This document shows positions 24,453 through 33,384 of a stretch of DNA of 64,000 nt, piece after piece; position 1 is the first letter of the stretch, and every line of letters starts with the position of its first letter. A program made the translations under genes and the position numbers. The notes beneath the pieces were generated by a model. It saw only the letters and a list, made by a program, of their open reading frames with translations, made no database searches and had not been told where the DNA came from. Source of the stretch: Serpentinicella sp031432315 (GTDB lineage Bacteria; Bacillota; Clostridia; Peptostreptococcales; Natronincolaceae); NCBI RefSeq assembly GCF_031432315.1, contig NZ_JAVKGO010000011.1:8762-72761 (forward strand), given 5' to 3'.

Positions 24453-26504
24453 ATGCAAAATAAGCTAAAGATCTTACAACAAGAGATTAATCAATTAAAA
24501 GAGGAAAATAACAAACTAAGATTAAATTTAAAAGAACGTGAAACAAACCTAAATATAATATCGAAAAATGAGATTCTAAATGACCTCAATATGATACAGC
24601 TAGTAGTAGACGTAGAGAATGGTGATATCGTTGATGCGAGCAGAGAAGCAATAGATTTTTACGGATATACAAGAGAAGAATTTAAAAGCATGAGCATAAA
24701 AAATATCAATCCTTTTGTCTCGCAATCTGATATAAATGAGATGAAGGAGGATATTAGGAAAAATAAAATAAAAACTTTATACTTGATTAATCGATTAAAG
24801 AGTGGTCGATTAAAAGACGTAAAAGTAGTGATGTGTCCGATAAAAATTAATGATAAGCAGTATCTATATGCCCTTATTAGTGATATGACAGATGAAATTA
24901 ATTACTTTAATGAATTAAATCGAAGTAAAGAAAAATATAAAGCACTATTTCAAAATATAAATGATGCCCTTTACTTATTTTATATATATGAAGATGAAGG
25001 GGGAGATTTTTTAAAAGATGTTGCAGGTAATTTTGTTGATGTGAATACTGAAGGATACACCCGACTTGGATATACCTATGAAGAAATGTTGAATATGGCA
25101 CCGAAAGATATCAGTCGTTTTAGCCCAATAGAACTATTACATCTTGCAGATAGTATTAATAAAAATCAAGTGAAAAACTTTGAGTCAGTACACATAGGAA
25201 AAGGTGGAACGAGAATTCCTGTAGATGTACTAACCCATGATTTTCACTTAGAAGGGAAAAGAGCGAGTTTAATCGTTGCCCGAGACATTACTGAAAGGAA
25301 AAGGTTAGAAGCAGACTTGAAGCTCTATGCAGAAAAACAAGAAAAGATTTTTTCTTTTCTTCCGGATGCGGTGCTTATAGTGGATATAGATAGTAAAAGA
25401 TTTAAATTTGCAAATGATGCTGCACTAAATCTATTAGACTATAAGACTAGTGAAGAACTAACTGGTTTAACATATTATAATATCGTTCACCCAGATTATA
25501 CAAATAAAGTAGAGGCTCGTTTTGAAAAATTAAAAGCGCAAAATGGCGTTGCACCTCTAAATAAGACTAGATATATTAAAAGGGATGGGGAGGAAGTTAA
25601 TGTTGAAGTTACAGCCATAAAGATTCCCTTTGATGATGGAGAGGCAGCAGTGATTGTCGCAAAGGATATGACTGAGAAAGAGCTATTACTGGAACATCTT
25701 GGATTGGATCAACTAAGAACTGAATTTTTTTCCAATGTATCAAATGAACTAAGAACGCCCTTAAACGTATTATTAGGCAGTTTACAGCTACATGATTTAT
25801 ATATAGATTCTGATCGTGAAAATAAAAACCATCAAAAATATAAAAAGACTTCAGAAAGAATGAAGAAAAACTGCTATAGGTTGTTACGAATTGTAAATAA
25901 CTTAATTGATATTACATGTATTGACTCTGGTTTTTATACACTTAACCTACAACAGTATGATATAGTTGAATTGATTAAAAGTATTGTAAACTCAGTGCAA
26001 GACTATGTAAAAAATCAAGGGTTAACACTAAAGTTTGAATCCGATTTAGAAGAAGGGATCGTTGTATGTGATCCTGAAAAAATTGAGCGAGTTATATTAA
26101 ACCTATTATCAAATGCAGTTAAGTTCACGGATATAGGTGGAAAAATAATATTAAAGGTAACAAGGGAAAAAGACAATATACTTATTGTGGTAAAAGATTC
26201 TGGGAGAGGAATTCCCAAAGAAAAACTAGATTTTATATTTGATAGATTTGTTCAAGTAGATAAATCTATGACAAGAAGTCATGAAGGAAGTGGAATAGGA
26301 CTTTCTCTGGTTAAGGCACTAGTTGAAATGCATGGTGGGAAAATCAATGTATTAAGTGGGTTGAATGAAGGCAGCGAGTTTCAGTTAAAATTACCAATTA
26401 AAATAGTTAAAGCAGAGGAACGTTATCAAGAACGTATTACAGATAAGCATACTTTTAACATAGAGAGAATGTACATAGAGTTTTCAGATATATATAATAA
26501 ATAA
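24453..26504 (+). CDS. PAS-PAS-PAS histidine-kinase paralogue lacking the phospho-acceptor His
   Basis: This 683-residue twin of the preceding kinase has the same order: coiled coil, three PAS domains, dimerisation helix, HATPase and the tail FNIERMYIEFSDIYNK. In its H box the histidine is asparagine: SNELRTPLN with Asn431 (AAT at 25743-25745), where the twin has His424. The ATP-binding boxes look complete (NLLSNAVKFTD, KDSGRGIP, GSGIGLSLV). It therefore cannot autophosphorylate in the normal way. It could phosphorylate a heterodimer partner in trans or act as a dominant modulator (inference). The frame is intact over its whole length, so it is not simply decaying. Confidence 0.92.
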   Translation: MQNKLKILQQEINQLKEENNKLRLNLKERETNLNIISKNEILNDLNMIQLVVDVENGDIVDASREAIDFYGYTREEFKSMSIKNINPFVSQSDINEMKEDIRKNKIKTLYLINRLKSGRLKDVKVVMCPIKINDKQYLYALISDMTDEINYFNELNRSKEKYKALFQNINDALYLFYIYEDEGGDFLKDVAGNFVDVNTEGYTRLGYTYEEMLNMAPKDISRFSPIELLHLADSINKNQVKNFESVHIGKGGTRIPVDVLTHDFHLEGKRASLIVARDITERKRLEADLKLYAEKQEKIFSFLPDAVLIVDIDSKRFKFANDAALNLLDYKTSEELTGLTYYNIVHPDYTNKVEARFEKLKAQNGVAPLNKTRYIKRDGEEVNVEVTAIKIPFDDGEAAVIVAKDMTEKELLLEHLGLDQLRTEFFSNVSNELRTPLNVLLGSLQLHDLYIDSDRENKNHQKYKKTSERMKKNCYRLLRIVNNLIDITCIDSGFYTLNLQQYDIVELIKSIVNSVQDYVKNQGLTLKFESDLEEGIVVCDPEKIERVILNLLSNAVKFTDIGGKIILKVTREKDNILIVVKDSGRGIPKEKLDFIFDRFVQVDKSMTRSHEGSGIGLSLVKALVEMHGGKINVLSGLNEGSEFQLKLPIKIVKAEERYQERITDKHTFNIERMYIEFSDIYNK

Positions 26505-26531
26505 AGGCTGGAGTACTTTCCAGCCTTTGTC
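26503..26531 (+). terminator. Terminator after the second PAS kinase
   Basis: AAAGGCTGGA-gtactt-TCCAGCCTTT begins within the stop codon; the T tract is short. Confidence 0.75.
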
Positions 26532-26551
26532 AGTGAATTAGCTACTTTATG

Positions 26552-26782
26552 TTACCCTAATTTATTTACTTTTTTCACCCAAAAATCCCGATCTGTAATG
26601 TTACAGCTCGGGCATTTTTTTACGCCTAATTTTTTATCTTTTTGAAATATAACAGGCATAGAACAGTAAGGGCACCATAAATACTTTGTTTTTAACGTAA
26701 CGCCCTCGGGGAGCACTTTATCCTTTACAACCTTTGATTTTGGAACGAGGTCAAATAAGCTAAACGAGTCTTTGTTGTCCAT
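26552..26782 (-). CDS. Small zinc-ribbon protein
   Basis: This 76-residue hydrophilic protein has two CxxC knuckles, CPYCSMP (about residues 38-44) and CPSCNIT (about 58-64), the classic spacing of a zinc ribbon. The rest is basic and helical. Such small ribbons bind nucleic acid or protein partners; no more precise role can be read. Its ribosome site (aaggg) is rather far from the ATG. It sits just after the terminator of the kinase gene on the other strand. Confidence 0.7.
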   Translation of the reverse strand: MDNKDSFSLFDLVPKSKVVKDKVLPEGVTLKTKYLWCPYCSMPVIFQKDKKLGVKKCPSCNITDRDFWVKKVNKLG

Positions 26783-26910
26783 TATATGTCACAACCCTTC
26801 AAATCAAGATAAAACACATTACTTTAGCCTTTAGGAATTAAGTAATTATATTTATTTTACATCTTCTAAAGTATATCTTATTTAAATTAAATAAATAAGT
26901 CAATTTCTAT

Positions 26911-27408
26911 TTAAAGGCTTGAATGTAAAAGTGACTCATTCCTAAAATATTGCATACTTGTCTTTTTGAGTTCTTGTGTACTAAAAAGTAACTTATACTC
27001 AAATACCTGTATATTGTTAGAAATTTCTTTTGATATAGCAATACACTCTTCTTTGGTTTGTCCATGAATCATTGTAAAAAGGTTATATGGCCAGTCTGGA
27101 TAAGTGGGTCGTTGATAACAATGACTAACTGCTTTAAATGCTGCCATTTGCTTGCCTACCTTAGAAACTAAGTGGTCTGGTACAATCCACACCACCATAG
27201 CATTAGATTTAAACCCAATTTCTCTATGTTTTAAAGTTGCGCCAAAACGTCGGATAATACCTAGTTCAAGGTAGTTATTAATTTTCTTTAGCAGGTAATC
27301 CTCTGAAATACCAAGGTTTAATGCAATATCTTTATAAGGGGTAGGAGATAGGGGGAGGTCCTCCTGAAGCATACTAATAATTTTTTTATCCGTTTTTGTC
27401 AGCTGCAT
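26911..27408 (-). CDS. ahbB: Siroheme decarboxylase subunit AhbB
   Basis: This 165-residue protein is of the Lrp/AsnC fold: an N-terminal winged helix (KKIISMLQEDLPL to about residue 60) and a C-terminal RAM-like domain. Motifs IIRRFGATLKHREIGF and CYQRPTYPDWPYNLFTMIHG match the AhbB/NirG-H group. With AhbA it removes two carboxylates from siroheme to give 12,18-didecarboxysiroheme. Its ATG overlaps the end of ahbA by ten bases. It is the last gene of the ahbC-D-A-B operon. The helix-turn-helix is a fold relic in this family, so a regulator annotation would be misleading. Confidence 0.92.
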   Translation of the reverse strand: MQLTKTDKKIISMLQEDLPLSPTPYKDIALNLGISEDYLLKKINNYLELGIIRRFGATLKHREIGFKSNAMVVWIVPDHLVSKVGKQMAAFKAVSHCYQRPTYPDWPYNLFTMIHGQTKEECIAISKEISNNIQVFEYKLLFSTQELKKTSMQYFRNESLLHSSL

Positions 27409-27866
27409 TTGTTGGCCTCCTTTAAGTCAAAGTGAACATTAATTTTAAACAAATTAGTTGCCGGCAAATTAATTAATCTATGTATAGTTGTTTTGTTTTT
27501 AATAAACGTTAGTAAATTATACAGTTCTTCCTGTGATGGAGCAATTAATGTGAACCATAAATTATAATCATGCTCCCGTAGGTAGTTATGAGTAACCTCA
27601 GGTAAGCTATTAATAATTTCAGCTACTTCTTCTATCTTATCTTCTGGTACCTTCATTGCACATAGGGTGCTAGTATAGCCTAGTGCCTTAGAATCAAAAA
27701 CCCCTCCAATTCTTCTGATGAATCCTTTGCTTTTTAAATTAGCAATTCTTGATAAAACATTGTCCTCTGATATACATAGCTTATTTCCGAGAATCTTGTA
27801 AGGTTGAGGATCTATAGGAAAGCCTTTCTGAATAATTGTCAGTAAGTGTAGGTCGATTTCATCCAT
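27399..27866 (-). CDS. ahbA: Siroheme decarboxylase subunit AhbA
   Basis: This 155-residue partner of AhbB has the same Lrp-like fold. The N-terminal MDEIDLHLLTIIQKGFPI leads into the winged helix; IRRIGGVFDSKALGYTSTLC and the HNYLREHDYNLWFTLIA block follow, typical of AhbA/NirD. The start at 27866 overlaps the TGA of ahbD by eight bases, with an aaaggag site upstream. A longer upstream open frame is only antisense-free space within ahbD and is not the protein. It forms the decarboxylase heterodimer with AhbB (known family function). Confidence 0.92.
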   Translation of the reverse strand: MDEIDLHLLTIIQKGFPIDPQPYKILGNKLCISEDNVLSRIANLKSKGFIRRIGGVFDSKALGYTSTLCAMKVPEDKIEEVAEIINSLPEVTHNYLREHDYNLWFTLIAPSQEELYNLLTFIKNKTTIHRLINLPATNLFKINVHFDLKEANKCS

Positions 27867-28866
27867 GGGCAATTGCTCCTTTACGATTATGATGTAAACA
27901 CCAGGGTTCTTCTGCCATATAGTCCCCATCATGATAATATGCAGCTCTAGCACGACAGCCACCACATGACTCTTTATAGCCACATTTTCCGCATCCCCCA
28001 CTATAGTCTTGACTTCGTAGCTTATTAAAAACATCATTGTTTTTCCATATATCGCTAAAAGGTATATTCCTAACATTTCCTATTTCCATATCTAAGTAAG
28101 CACAGGGTTGAACCCTGCCAGTGGGACTAATGATGCAATAGGAGGTTCCTGCTAAACAACCACGATTAAACCTAAGTTTCATATCCATCTCTTTTGCTAT
28201 TCTCATAAACTGAGGGGCACAGGTTGGCTTTAATTCAATCCTTACTTGTTTTTGCTTATCCATTATTCTTTTTAGTGTAGCCTCATATTGTGCAGCATCT
28301 AAAGAACGACTTTCAATGTTCTTTCCTCTACCTGTAGGGACTAAAAAGAAAAAGTGATGGGCGATGGCACCTAAATCAATAGCAAGGTCTGTTATATTCT
28401 CTAACTCAGGGTTATTCCAATCTATAACTGTGGTATGAACTTGAAAAGGTAAATCCACAGACTTGCAGTTTTCCATCCCTTTTAATGCACCTTCCCAGGC
28501 CCCCTCATAACATCTTAGTTGATCGTGTAGTGCAGGGTTGGAACTGTCTAGGCTTATTCCCATCCCCATCGTCCCTGCTTTTTTTAACTCTTTTGCTACT
28601 TCTTTAGAAATTAAAGTACCGTTTGTACCAAAAACAGGCTTTAAACCTTTTGTATTTGCATAACCAACTAGCTCAAAAATATCTTTACGCATTAGGGGCT
28701 CGCCACCACTAAAAATCATAATTTTAAAGCCTGCTTTTACAATTTCATCGATGAGCTTACGGCCCTCTTTTGTGTCCAATTCTTTGTCAGCTTTTATACC
28801 AGCATCCCGATAACAATGGTCACAAAACATGTTACAGTCATTGGTGGTATTCCAAGAAATAATCAA
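27859..28866 (-). CDS. ahbD: AhbD heme synthase (radical SAM)
   Basis: This 335-residue radical SAM enzyme oxidatively decarboxylates the two propionates of Fe-coproporphyrin III to the vinyls of heme b. It opens with ISWNTTNDCNMFCDHCYRDA, containing the CxxxCxxC cluster motif, then FSGGEPLMR. A C-terminal cysteine set (CGKCGYKESCGGCRARA) binds the auxiliary cluster typical of AhbD. The order ahbC-ahbD-ahbA-ahbB with overlapping ends supports the assignment over other SPASM proteins. Confidence 0.92.
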   Translation of the reverse strand: MIISWNTTNDCNMFCDHCYRDAGIKADKELDTKEGRKLIDEIVKAGFKIMIFSGGEPLMRKDIFELVGYANTKGLKPVFGTNGTLISKEVAKELKKAGTMGMGISLDSSNPALHDQLRCYEGAWEGALKGMENCKSVDLPFQVHTTVIDWNNPELENITDLAIDLGAIAHHFFFLVPTGRGKNIESRSLDAAQYEATLKRIMDKQKQVRIELKPTCAPQFMRIAKEMDMKLRFNRGCLAGTSYCIISPTGRVQPCAYLDMEIGNVRNIPFSDIWKNNDVFNKLRSQDYSGGCGKCGYKESCGGCRARAAYYHDGDYMAEEPWCLHHNRKGAIAHG

Positions 28867-28888
28867 ATTAATACACTCCTTATTGAAA

Positions 28889-30085
28889 CTAAGTATTATA
28901 GGCTAAGTTGCTGTTGAGTCCAATTTCTTCATCTGTTAAATAACAAGCCGGATCCGATTCCCAAAAGTCCCCTGTTACTGCTTCAGCTCTAGCTCTAAAG
29001 TTACCATTGCAAAGACTAAGCCACTGGCATTGGCTACATCTACCCTTTAATAAAGATTTTCGATCCTTGAGTCCGTATAGTATGGGATGGGAACGGTTTG
29101 TCCATATATCACTGAAAGAACGATCCCTAACATTTCCAAGACGATGATTTTGAGTAAATTGATCTGGATGTACATTGCCATAGCTATCTACATTGGCAAA
29201 GGCAATCCCAGACCTGTTCCCACCGTTAGTTTTTAACAGCTTGTAAACTTTTTCTGCCCGAGCTGGATCGATTTCTTTTATACGGTTATACAAATATATA
29301 CCGTCAGCATGATTATCTACAGTAAGTATTTCTTTTTTTAGACCCCTACGATGAAAATCTAATGTTCGATTTATAATTAGGTCCATTCCTTGACGGGATT
29401 CCTCATGTGTAATGTCAGATTCTACGATTTCCGAGCCTCTACCAGTATAAACAAGATGATAAAAGCAAATACGGTCTATATTTAAGTCTTCAACTAAATC
29501 AAAAATAGCATCTAGCTGCTTAAAATTATGACGATTAATAGTAAAGCGCAATCCAACTTTTTGACCAACAGCTACGCAATTTTCTATTCCTTTAATTGCC
29601 GCATTAAAGGCACCAGAGGATCCACGAAAAGCGTCATTTGTTTCCTCCAGTCCATCTAAACTTATACCGACATAACCTACCCCTATATTTTTAATTTTTT
29701 TAGCTACTTGTCTTGTAATTAAAGTACCATTGGTTGATAAAGTAGGACGAATATCTAATTTTTTTGCATGGGCAGCTAAAGAGAAAATATCATCTCTCAT
29801 CAGGGGTTCTCCTCCTGAAAATAGTAGAACCGGTACTTTGAATGCTGCTAAATCTTCAATAAAACTGATTGCTTCTTCGTGGCTTAATTCACCCTTATAG
29901 TTCTGTTTTTCTGAGTTCATGTAGCAATGAATACAACTAAGATTACAGGTTCGAGTGATATTCCAGGCTACAACAGGACCGTGTCCAGTTGAGGTGCCAT
30001 GGGGGGTTTGTTGTTTTCGATGACGGTATCTAAGAGAGTCACCAAAATGTTCTGTACCAATTAATAGTTTAGTTATACTAATCAT
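28889..30085 (-). CDS. ahbC: AhbC radical SAM enzyme (Fe-coproporphyrin III synthase)
   Basis: This 398-residue radical SAM enzyme removes the acetate side chains of 12,18-didecarboxysiroheme to give Fe-coproporphyrin III. The N-terminal MISITKLLIGTEHFGDSLRY is the AhbC/NirJ signature. TRTCNLSCIHCYMNS holds the SAM cluster and FSGGEPLMRDD follows. Auxiliary cysteines lie near the end (CSQCQWLSLC). I start at 30085 because of the aaaaggatgg site upstream; the ATG at 30106 lacks one. It heads the minus-strand heme operon, divergent from hemA. Confidence 0.93.
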   Translation of the reverse strand: MISITKLLIGTEHFGDSLRYRHRKQQTPHGTSTGHGPVVAWNITRTCNLSCIHCYMNSEKQNYKGELSHEEAISFIEDLAAFKVPVLLFSGGEPLMRDDIFSLAAHAKKLDIRPTLSTNGTLITRQVAKKIKNIGVGYVGISLDGLEETNDAFRGSSGAFNAAIKGIENCVAVGQKVGLRFTINRHNFKQLDAIFDLVEDLNIDRICFYHLVYTGRGSEIVESDITHEESRQGMDLIINRTLDFHRRGLKKEILTVDNHADGIYLYNRIKEIDPARAEKVYKLLKTNGGNRSGIAFANVDSYGNVHPDQFTQNHRLGNVRDRSFSDIWTNRSHPILYGLKDRKSLLKGRCSQCQWLSLCNGNFRARAEAVTGDFWESDPACYLTDEEIGLNSNLAYNT

Positions 30086-30505
30086 ATAAATGCCATCCTT
30101 TTCCATAAGTTTATATTTCAGATTATCTCCTTATAATTTTCTTTTATTCTTATAGTTGAGTAAATTGCATAATTAGATTTATTCTATAAAACCTTCAACA
30201 ATGTGATTATGCAGTTTCCTCATTTAAAAATCGAAGGTTCAGTAAACATAGAACAAAACAAGTTAAGATTTTTGGAATAAGGGAAGGTTGATTTATTACT
30301 TCTATTATTCTGTAAAAATAGTGCTTTACTAGTATTTATTGCTATAATATTTTCCATTTGATAATATAGTTTTTAACGAAGATCATTCCCCCTTTGAACA
30401 TGGTGGATTTACATGGTTGATTTCTTAATATGTATAAAACAGTAAGAACAAGGTTTATAATCATTTAATATAAAAACATTCTCTTAAGACAAAGGGTGGT
30501 TAGGT
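30086..30505. promoter_or_regulatory. Divergent ahb/hem control region
   Basis: 420 non-coding bases separate ahbC and hemA. Two near-identical inverted sites, AAATTGCATAATTA (30162-30175) and the reverse complement of AAACTGCATAATCA (30204-30217), lie with centres 40 bases apart on the ahbC side. This arrangement suits a dimeric regulator binding one face of the helix. No riboswitch or small gene was seen. Confidence 0.5.
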
Positions 30506-31774
30506 ATGGAAATTATTACGTTCGGCATTAATCATCAAAATTCAAGTATTGAATTACGGGAAAAGGTTGCCTTTACAAGCACTAAGAAAAGTGCTGCATA
30601 TAGACTTTTAAAAGAAGATACATTTGTTAAAGAAGGGGTAATACTTGCTACTTGTAATCGCAGTGAAATAACTGCAGTAGTAGAAGATATTACGGTTGCA
30701 GAGCAGTGGTTTAAGGACTTTTATAACAAATTTTTCAATTTACAAAAAGATGAATTAGAGGGGTATTACGCTTTTAATAAGGGGGAGGATGCTATTAGAC
30801 ATTTGTTTCATGTATGTTGTGGTTTAAACTCCCTTGTAATTGGTGAGGATCAAATTCTAGGGCAGGTAAAAGAAGCCTATCATGATGCCCTTGAAGAGAG
30901 GGCAACGGGAAAAATCCTTAATAGATTGTTTTTAGATGCGGTTACCCTTGCAAAAGAAGTTAAAGCAGAAACACGTATTTCCGAAAATCCCTTATCAATC
31001 AGTTCCATTGCGGTTAAGCAGATTGAAAGGATTTTATTAGAATTAAATAATAAAAAGGTGCTGATCATTGGATTTGGAAAAATGAGTCGAATCGCTGTTG
31101 AAAATTTAATTGATAAAGGCGTTGAACAAATCTATATTTGCAATCGTTCAGAAGATAAAGTCCAAGATATTTTAAATGATAAAATAGTATTTTTACCTTA
31201 TAACCAAAAATACAGAGTTATTAATGAAGTTGATGCGGTTATTAGCGCTACCGGGGCTCCCCACTTTATATTAGAAAAAACTGAATTTGATAGCACTTAT
31301 ACCCAAAACAAACCAATATGTTTAGTTGATATTGCGTTACCAAGGGATATTGATCCTGCTATTGGAGAGGTTGGAGAGATAAGTCTTTTTCATATAGATG
31401 ATTTAAAAGAAATAGCTAGGGATAACTTGGCATATCGTTTAAATTGTATAGATCGCATTAAAGAATGCATCGAAGCCGGTGTGGAAAAATATGAAATGTG
31501 GTATCAATGTCTACCTATATATCCAAGAATAGAGGCGATTAAAGATTATAGCGAATCCTTAACGGATCAGGAATTAAAAAGACTATTTAATAAATTAGCC
31601 CATATGGAGGAAAAAGATCGTCAGACAATTGAACTCGTGGTAAAAAGTCTCGTTAAAAAGATGTGGAAAAAACCCATTTTACAGTTAAAAGATGCAGGAA
31701 ATCAAGGCAAGGGAGAAGAATTTGCATCCTTTGTAGATGCATTTTTAGGGTTAGATGCATCCTGTAGCAAATGA
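30506..31774 (+). CDS. hemA: Glutamyl-tRNA reductase
   Basis: This 422-residue enzyme reduces glutamyl-tRNA(Glu) to glutamate-1-semialdehyde with NADPH, the first committed step of C5 tetrapyrrole synthesis. It shows the N-terminal FGINHQNSSIELREK, the catalytic cysteine in LATCNRSE (Cys50), GEDQILGQVK and a nucleotide-binding GFGKMSRIA loop (about 189-197). Full length. It opens a six-gene operon running to hemL. The ribosome site is agggtgg. Confidence 0.96.
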   Translation: MEIITFGINHQNSSIELREKVAFTSTKKSAAYRLLKEDTFVKEGVILATCNRSEITAVVEDITVAEQWFKDFYNKFFNLQKDELEGYYAFNKGEDAIRHLFHVCCGLNSLVIGEDQILGQVKEAYHDALEERATGKILNRLFLDAVTLAKEVKAETRISENPLSISSIAVKQIERILLELNNKKVLIIGFGKMSRIAVENLIDKGVEQIYICNRSEDKVQDILNDKIVFLPYNQKYRVINEVDAVISATGAPHFILEKTEFDSTYTQNKPICLVDIALPRDIDPAIGEVGEISLFHIDDLKEIARDNLAYRLNCIDRIKECIEAGVEKYEMWYQCLPIYPRIEAIKDYSESLTDQELKRLFNKLAHMEEKDRQTIELVVKSLVKKMWKKPILQLKDAGNQGKGEEFASFVDAFLGLDASCSK

Positions 31775-31786
31775 AAGGGGAAAGAA

Positions 31787-32452
31787 ATGACAAAATACTA
31801 TCCTATAATGCTAAATATTGAAAATAAACCCTGTACAGTAGTGGGTGGAGGTGCAGTAGCTGAGCGAAAGGTTAAATCCTTATTAGAATATGGGGCTGTA
31901 GTAACGGTAATCAGCCCTGAAGTAACATCTGAATTAAAAAAGTTATCGGAAACAAGAAAAATAGTACATCTAAATAAAACTTACGCTTATGGAGATTTAA
32001 AGGGAAGTTATTTGGTCTATGTGGCGACGGATCGTTTGGAGGTTAGTGAAAGCTGTAGAGAAGAAGCGGTTAAAGAAGAAATTTTAATCAATGTCGTTGA
32101 TGTTCCCCCGTTATGTGACTTTAATGTACCAGCTACTATTAGGCGAGGAGCCTTGACAATTGCCATAGGTACAGATGGAAAAAGTCCGATGTTATCAAGA
32201 AAAATAAGAGAAGAACTTGAACAAATTTTTGGGAGTCATTACGAAGCGGTGTTAAATATTCTTGGAGCACTTCGGGACAGGGCATTAAAAGAAATTGATC
32301 ATATTGAAAATCGTAAGCAATTATTTCACGAGTTAATTTATAACTGTGAAATAGAGTCTCTTGGAAAACAAGGCATAGATAAGTTAGAACAAGAGGCTTG
32401 GGCATTTTACACAAAATTCAAGAGTCGGATAGAGGGTGACAGTAATGCGTAA
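31787..32452 (+). CDS. Precorrin-2 dehydrogenase (siroheme synthase N-domain, Met8/SirC-like)
   Basis: This 221-residue protein has an NAD-binding fold (VVGGGAVAERKVKSLL, about 18-33) and the siroheme-synthase central segment NVVDVPPLCDFNVPATIRRG (about 102-121). It oxidises precorrin-2 to sirohydrochlorin, and Met8-type members also insert iron to give siroheme. No separate ferrochelatase gene is present here, so this protein may do both (inference). It lies 12 bases behind hemA and overlaps hemC by eight bases. Confidence 0.92.
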   Translation: MTKYYPIMLNIENKPCTVVGGGAVAERKVKSLLEYGAVVTVISPEVTSELKKLSETRKIVHLNKTYAYGDLKGSYLVYVATDRLEVSESCREEAVKEEILINVVDVPPLCDFNVPATIRRGALTIAIGTDGKSPMLSRKIREELEQIFGSHYEAVLNILGALRDRALKEIDHIENRKQLFHELIYNCEIESLGKQGIDKLEQEAWAFYTKFKSRIEGDSNA

Positions 32453-33350
32453 TATAAAAATTGGATCAAGGGCAAGTCGTTTAGCAGTAGTACAAGCAGA
32501 ACTTATTATAAGCATGTTAAAGGAAAAATTCCCTAAGTATACCTATGAAATTGTTAAAATGAAAACCCTAGGGGATAAAATACTTGATAAAACCTTAGAT
32601 AAAATTGGGGGTAAGGGTCTTTTTGTAAAGGAGATACAAAGCGCACTGATAAATGAAAAGGTTGACTTAGCAGTGCATAGCATGAAAGATATGCCTAGCG
32701 AAACCCTTGACGAGTTAGTATTGGCGTGTATTACAAAAAGAGAAGATCCAAGAGATGTTTTAGTAACAAAAGATCATTTGAGCCTAAAGGAGTTACCCTA
32801 TGGTGCAAAGATTGGAAGCAGTAGTCTTAGACGACAAGCACAAATTTTAAAGCTGAGAGAAGATATAAAAGTGGTACCAATTAGAGGGAATGTAGAGACC
32901 AGATTAGGAAAAATAGAGACAGAAGAAATGGACGGCGTCATTTTAGCAGCGGCGGGATTAAACCGATTAGGCTTAAATAAAAGGATTTCAAATTATTTAG
33001 ATACAGAGAATTTTATTCCAGCAGTAGGCCAAGGGGCGCTTGGTTGTGAAGCACGAAAAAATGATAGGGAAGTATTAAGCATGCTGGAGGCAATCAATGA
33101 TGATGAAACCTACAAATGTGTTATGGCGGAAAGAGCATTTCTTAAATTACTTGAAGGGGGATGTCATGCCCCAATAGGTGCATATGGACATGTAGAAGGA
33201 AATCAAATCATATTAACAGGTATGGTAGCATCCCCAGATGGAAAAAAAGTTATTAAACATCATGTGCAGGGAGACCAAACAAGTTTTGGAGACTTAGGTA
33301 TTCAACTGGGTAAAGGTATAATCCAACAGGGTGGAAAGTCCCTTGTATAA
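32445..33350 (+). CDS. hemC: Porphobilinogen deaminase (hydroxymethylbilane synthase)
   Basis: This 301-residue enzyme condenses four porphobilinogens to hydroxymethylbilane. Evidence includes KIGSRASRLAVVQAELI at the N-terminus, VHSMKDMPSE, the substrate-binding SSSLRRQAQ and RGNVETRLGK, and the dipyrromethane-cofactor cysteine in LEGGCHAPIG (Cys240). The ATG at 32445, eight bases after gaggg, is preferred to the in-frame GTG at 32436, which overlaps the ribosome site. It overlaps the previous gene, consistent with coupled translation. Confidence 0.96.
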   Translation: MRNIKIGSRASRLAVVQAELIISMLKEKFPKYTYEIVKMKTLGDKILDKTLDKIGGKGLFVKEIQSALINEKVDLAVHSMKDMPSETLDELVLACITKREDPRDVLVTKDHLSLKELPYGAKIGSSSLRRQAQILKLREDIKVVPIRGNVETRLGKIETEEMDGVILAAAGLNRLGLNKRISNYLDTENFIPAVGQGALGCEARKNDREVLSMLEAINDDETYKCVMAERAFLKLLEGGCHAPIGAYGHVEGNQIILTGMVASPDGKKVIKHHVQGDQTSFGDLGIQLGKGIIQQGGKSLV

Positions 33351-33384
33351 ATACTTGGGATTATAATGGAAAGGGGTTGTTCTT

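Noticed and set aside
26911..27866. Pair of Lrp/AsnC transcriptional regulators
   Set aside because: Sequence motifs and operon context identify AhbA/AhbB siroheme decarboxylase, which only shares the fold.
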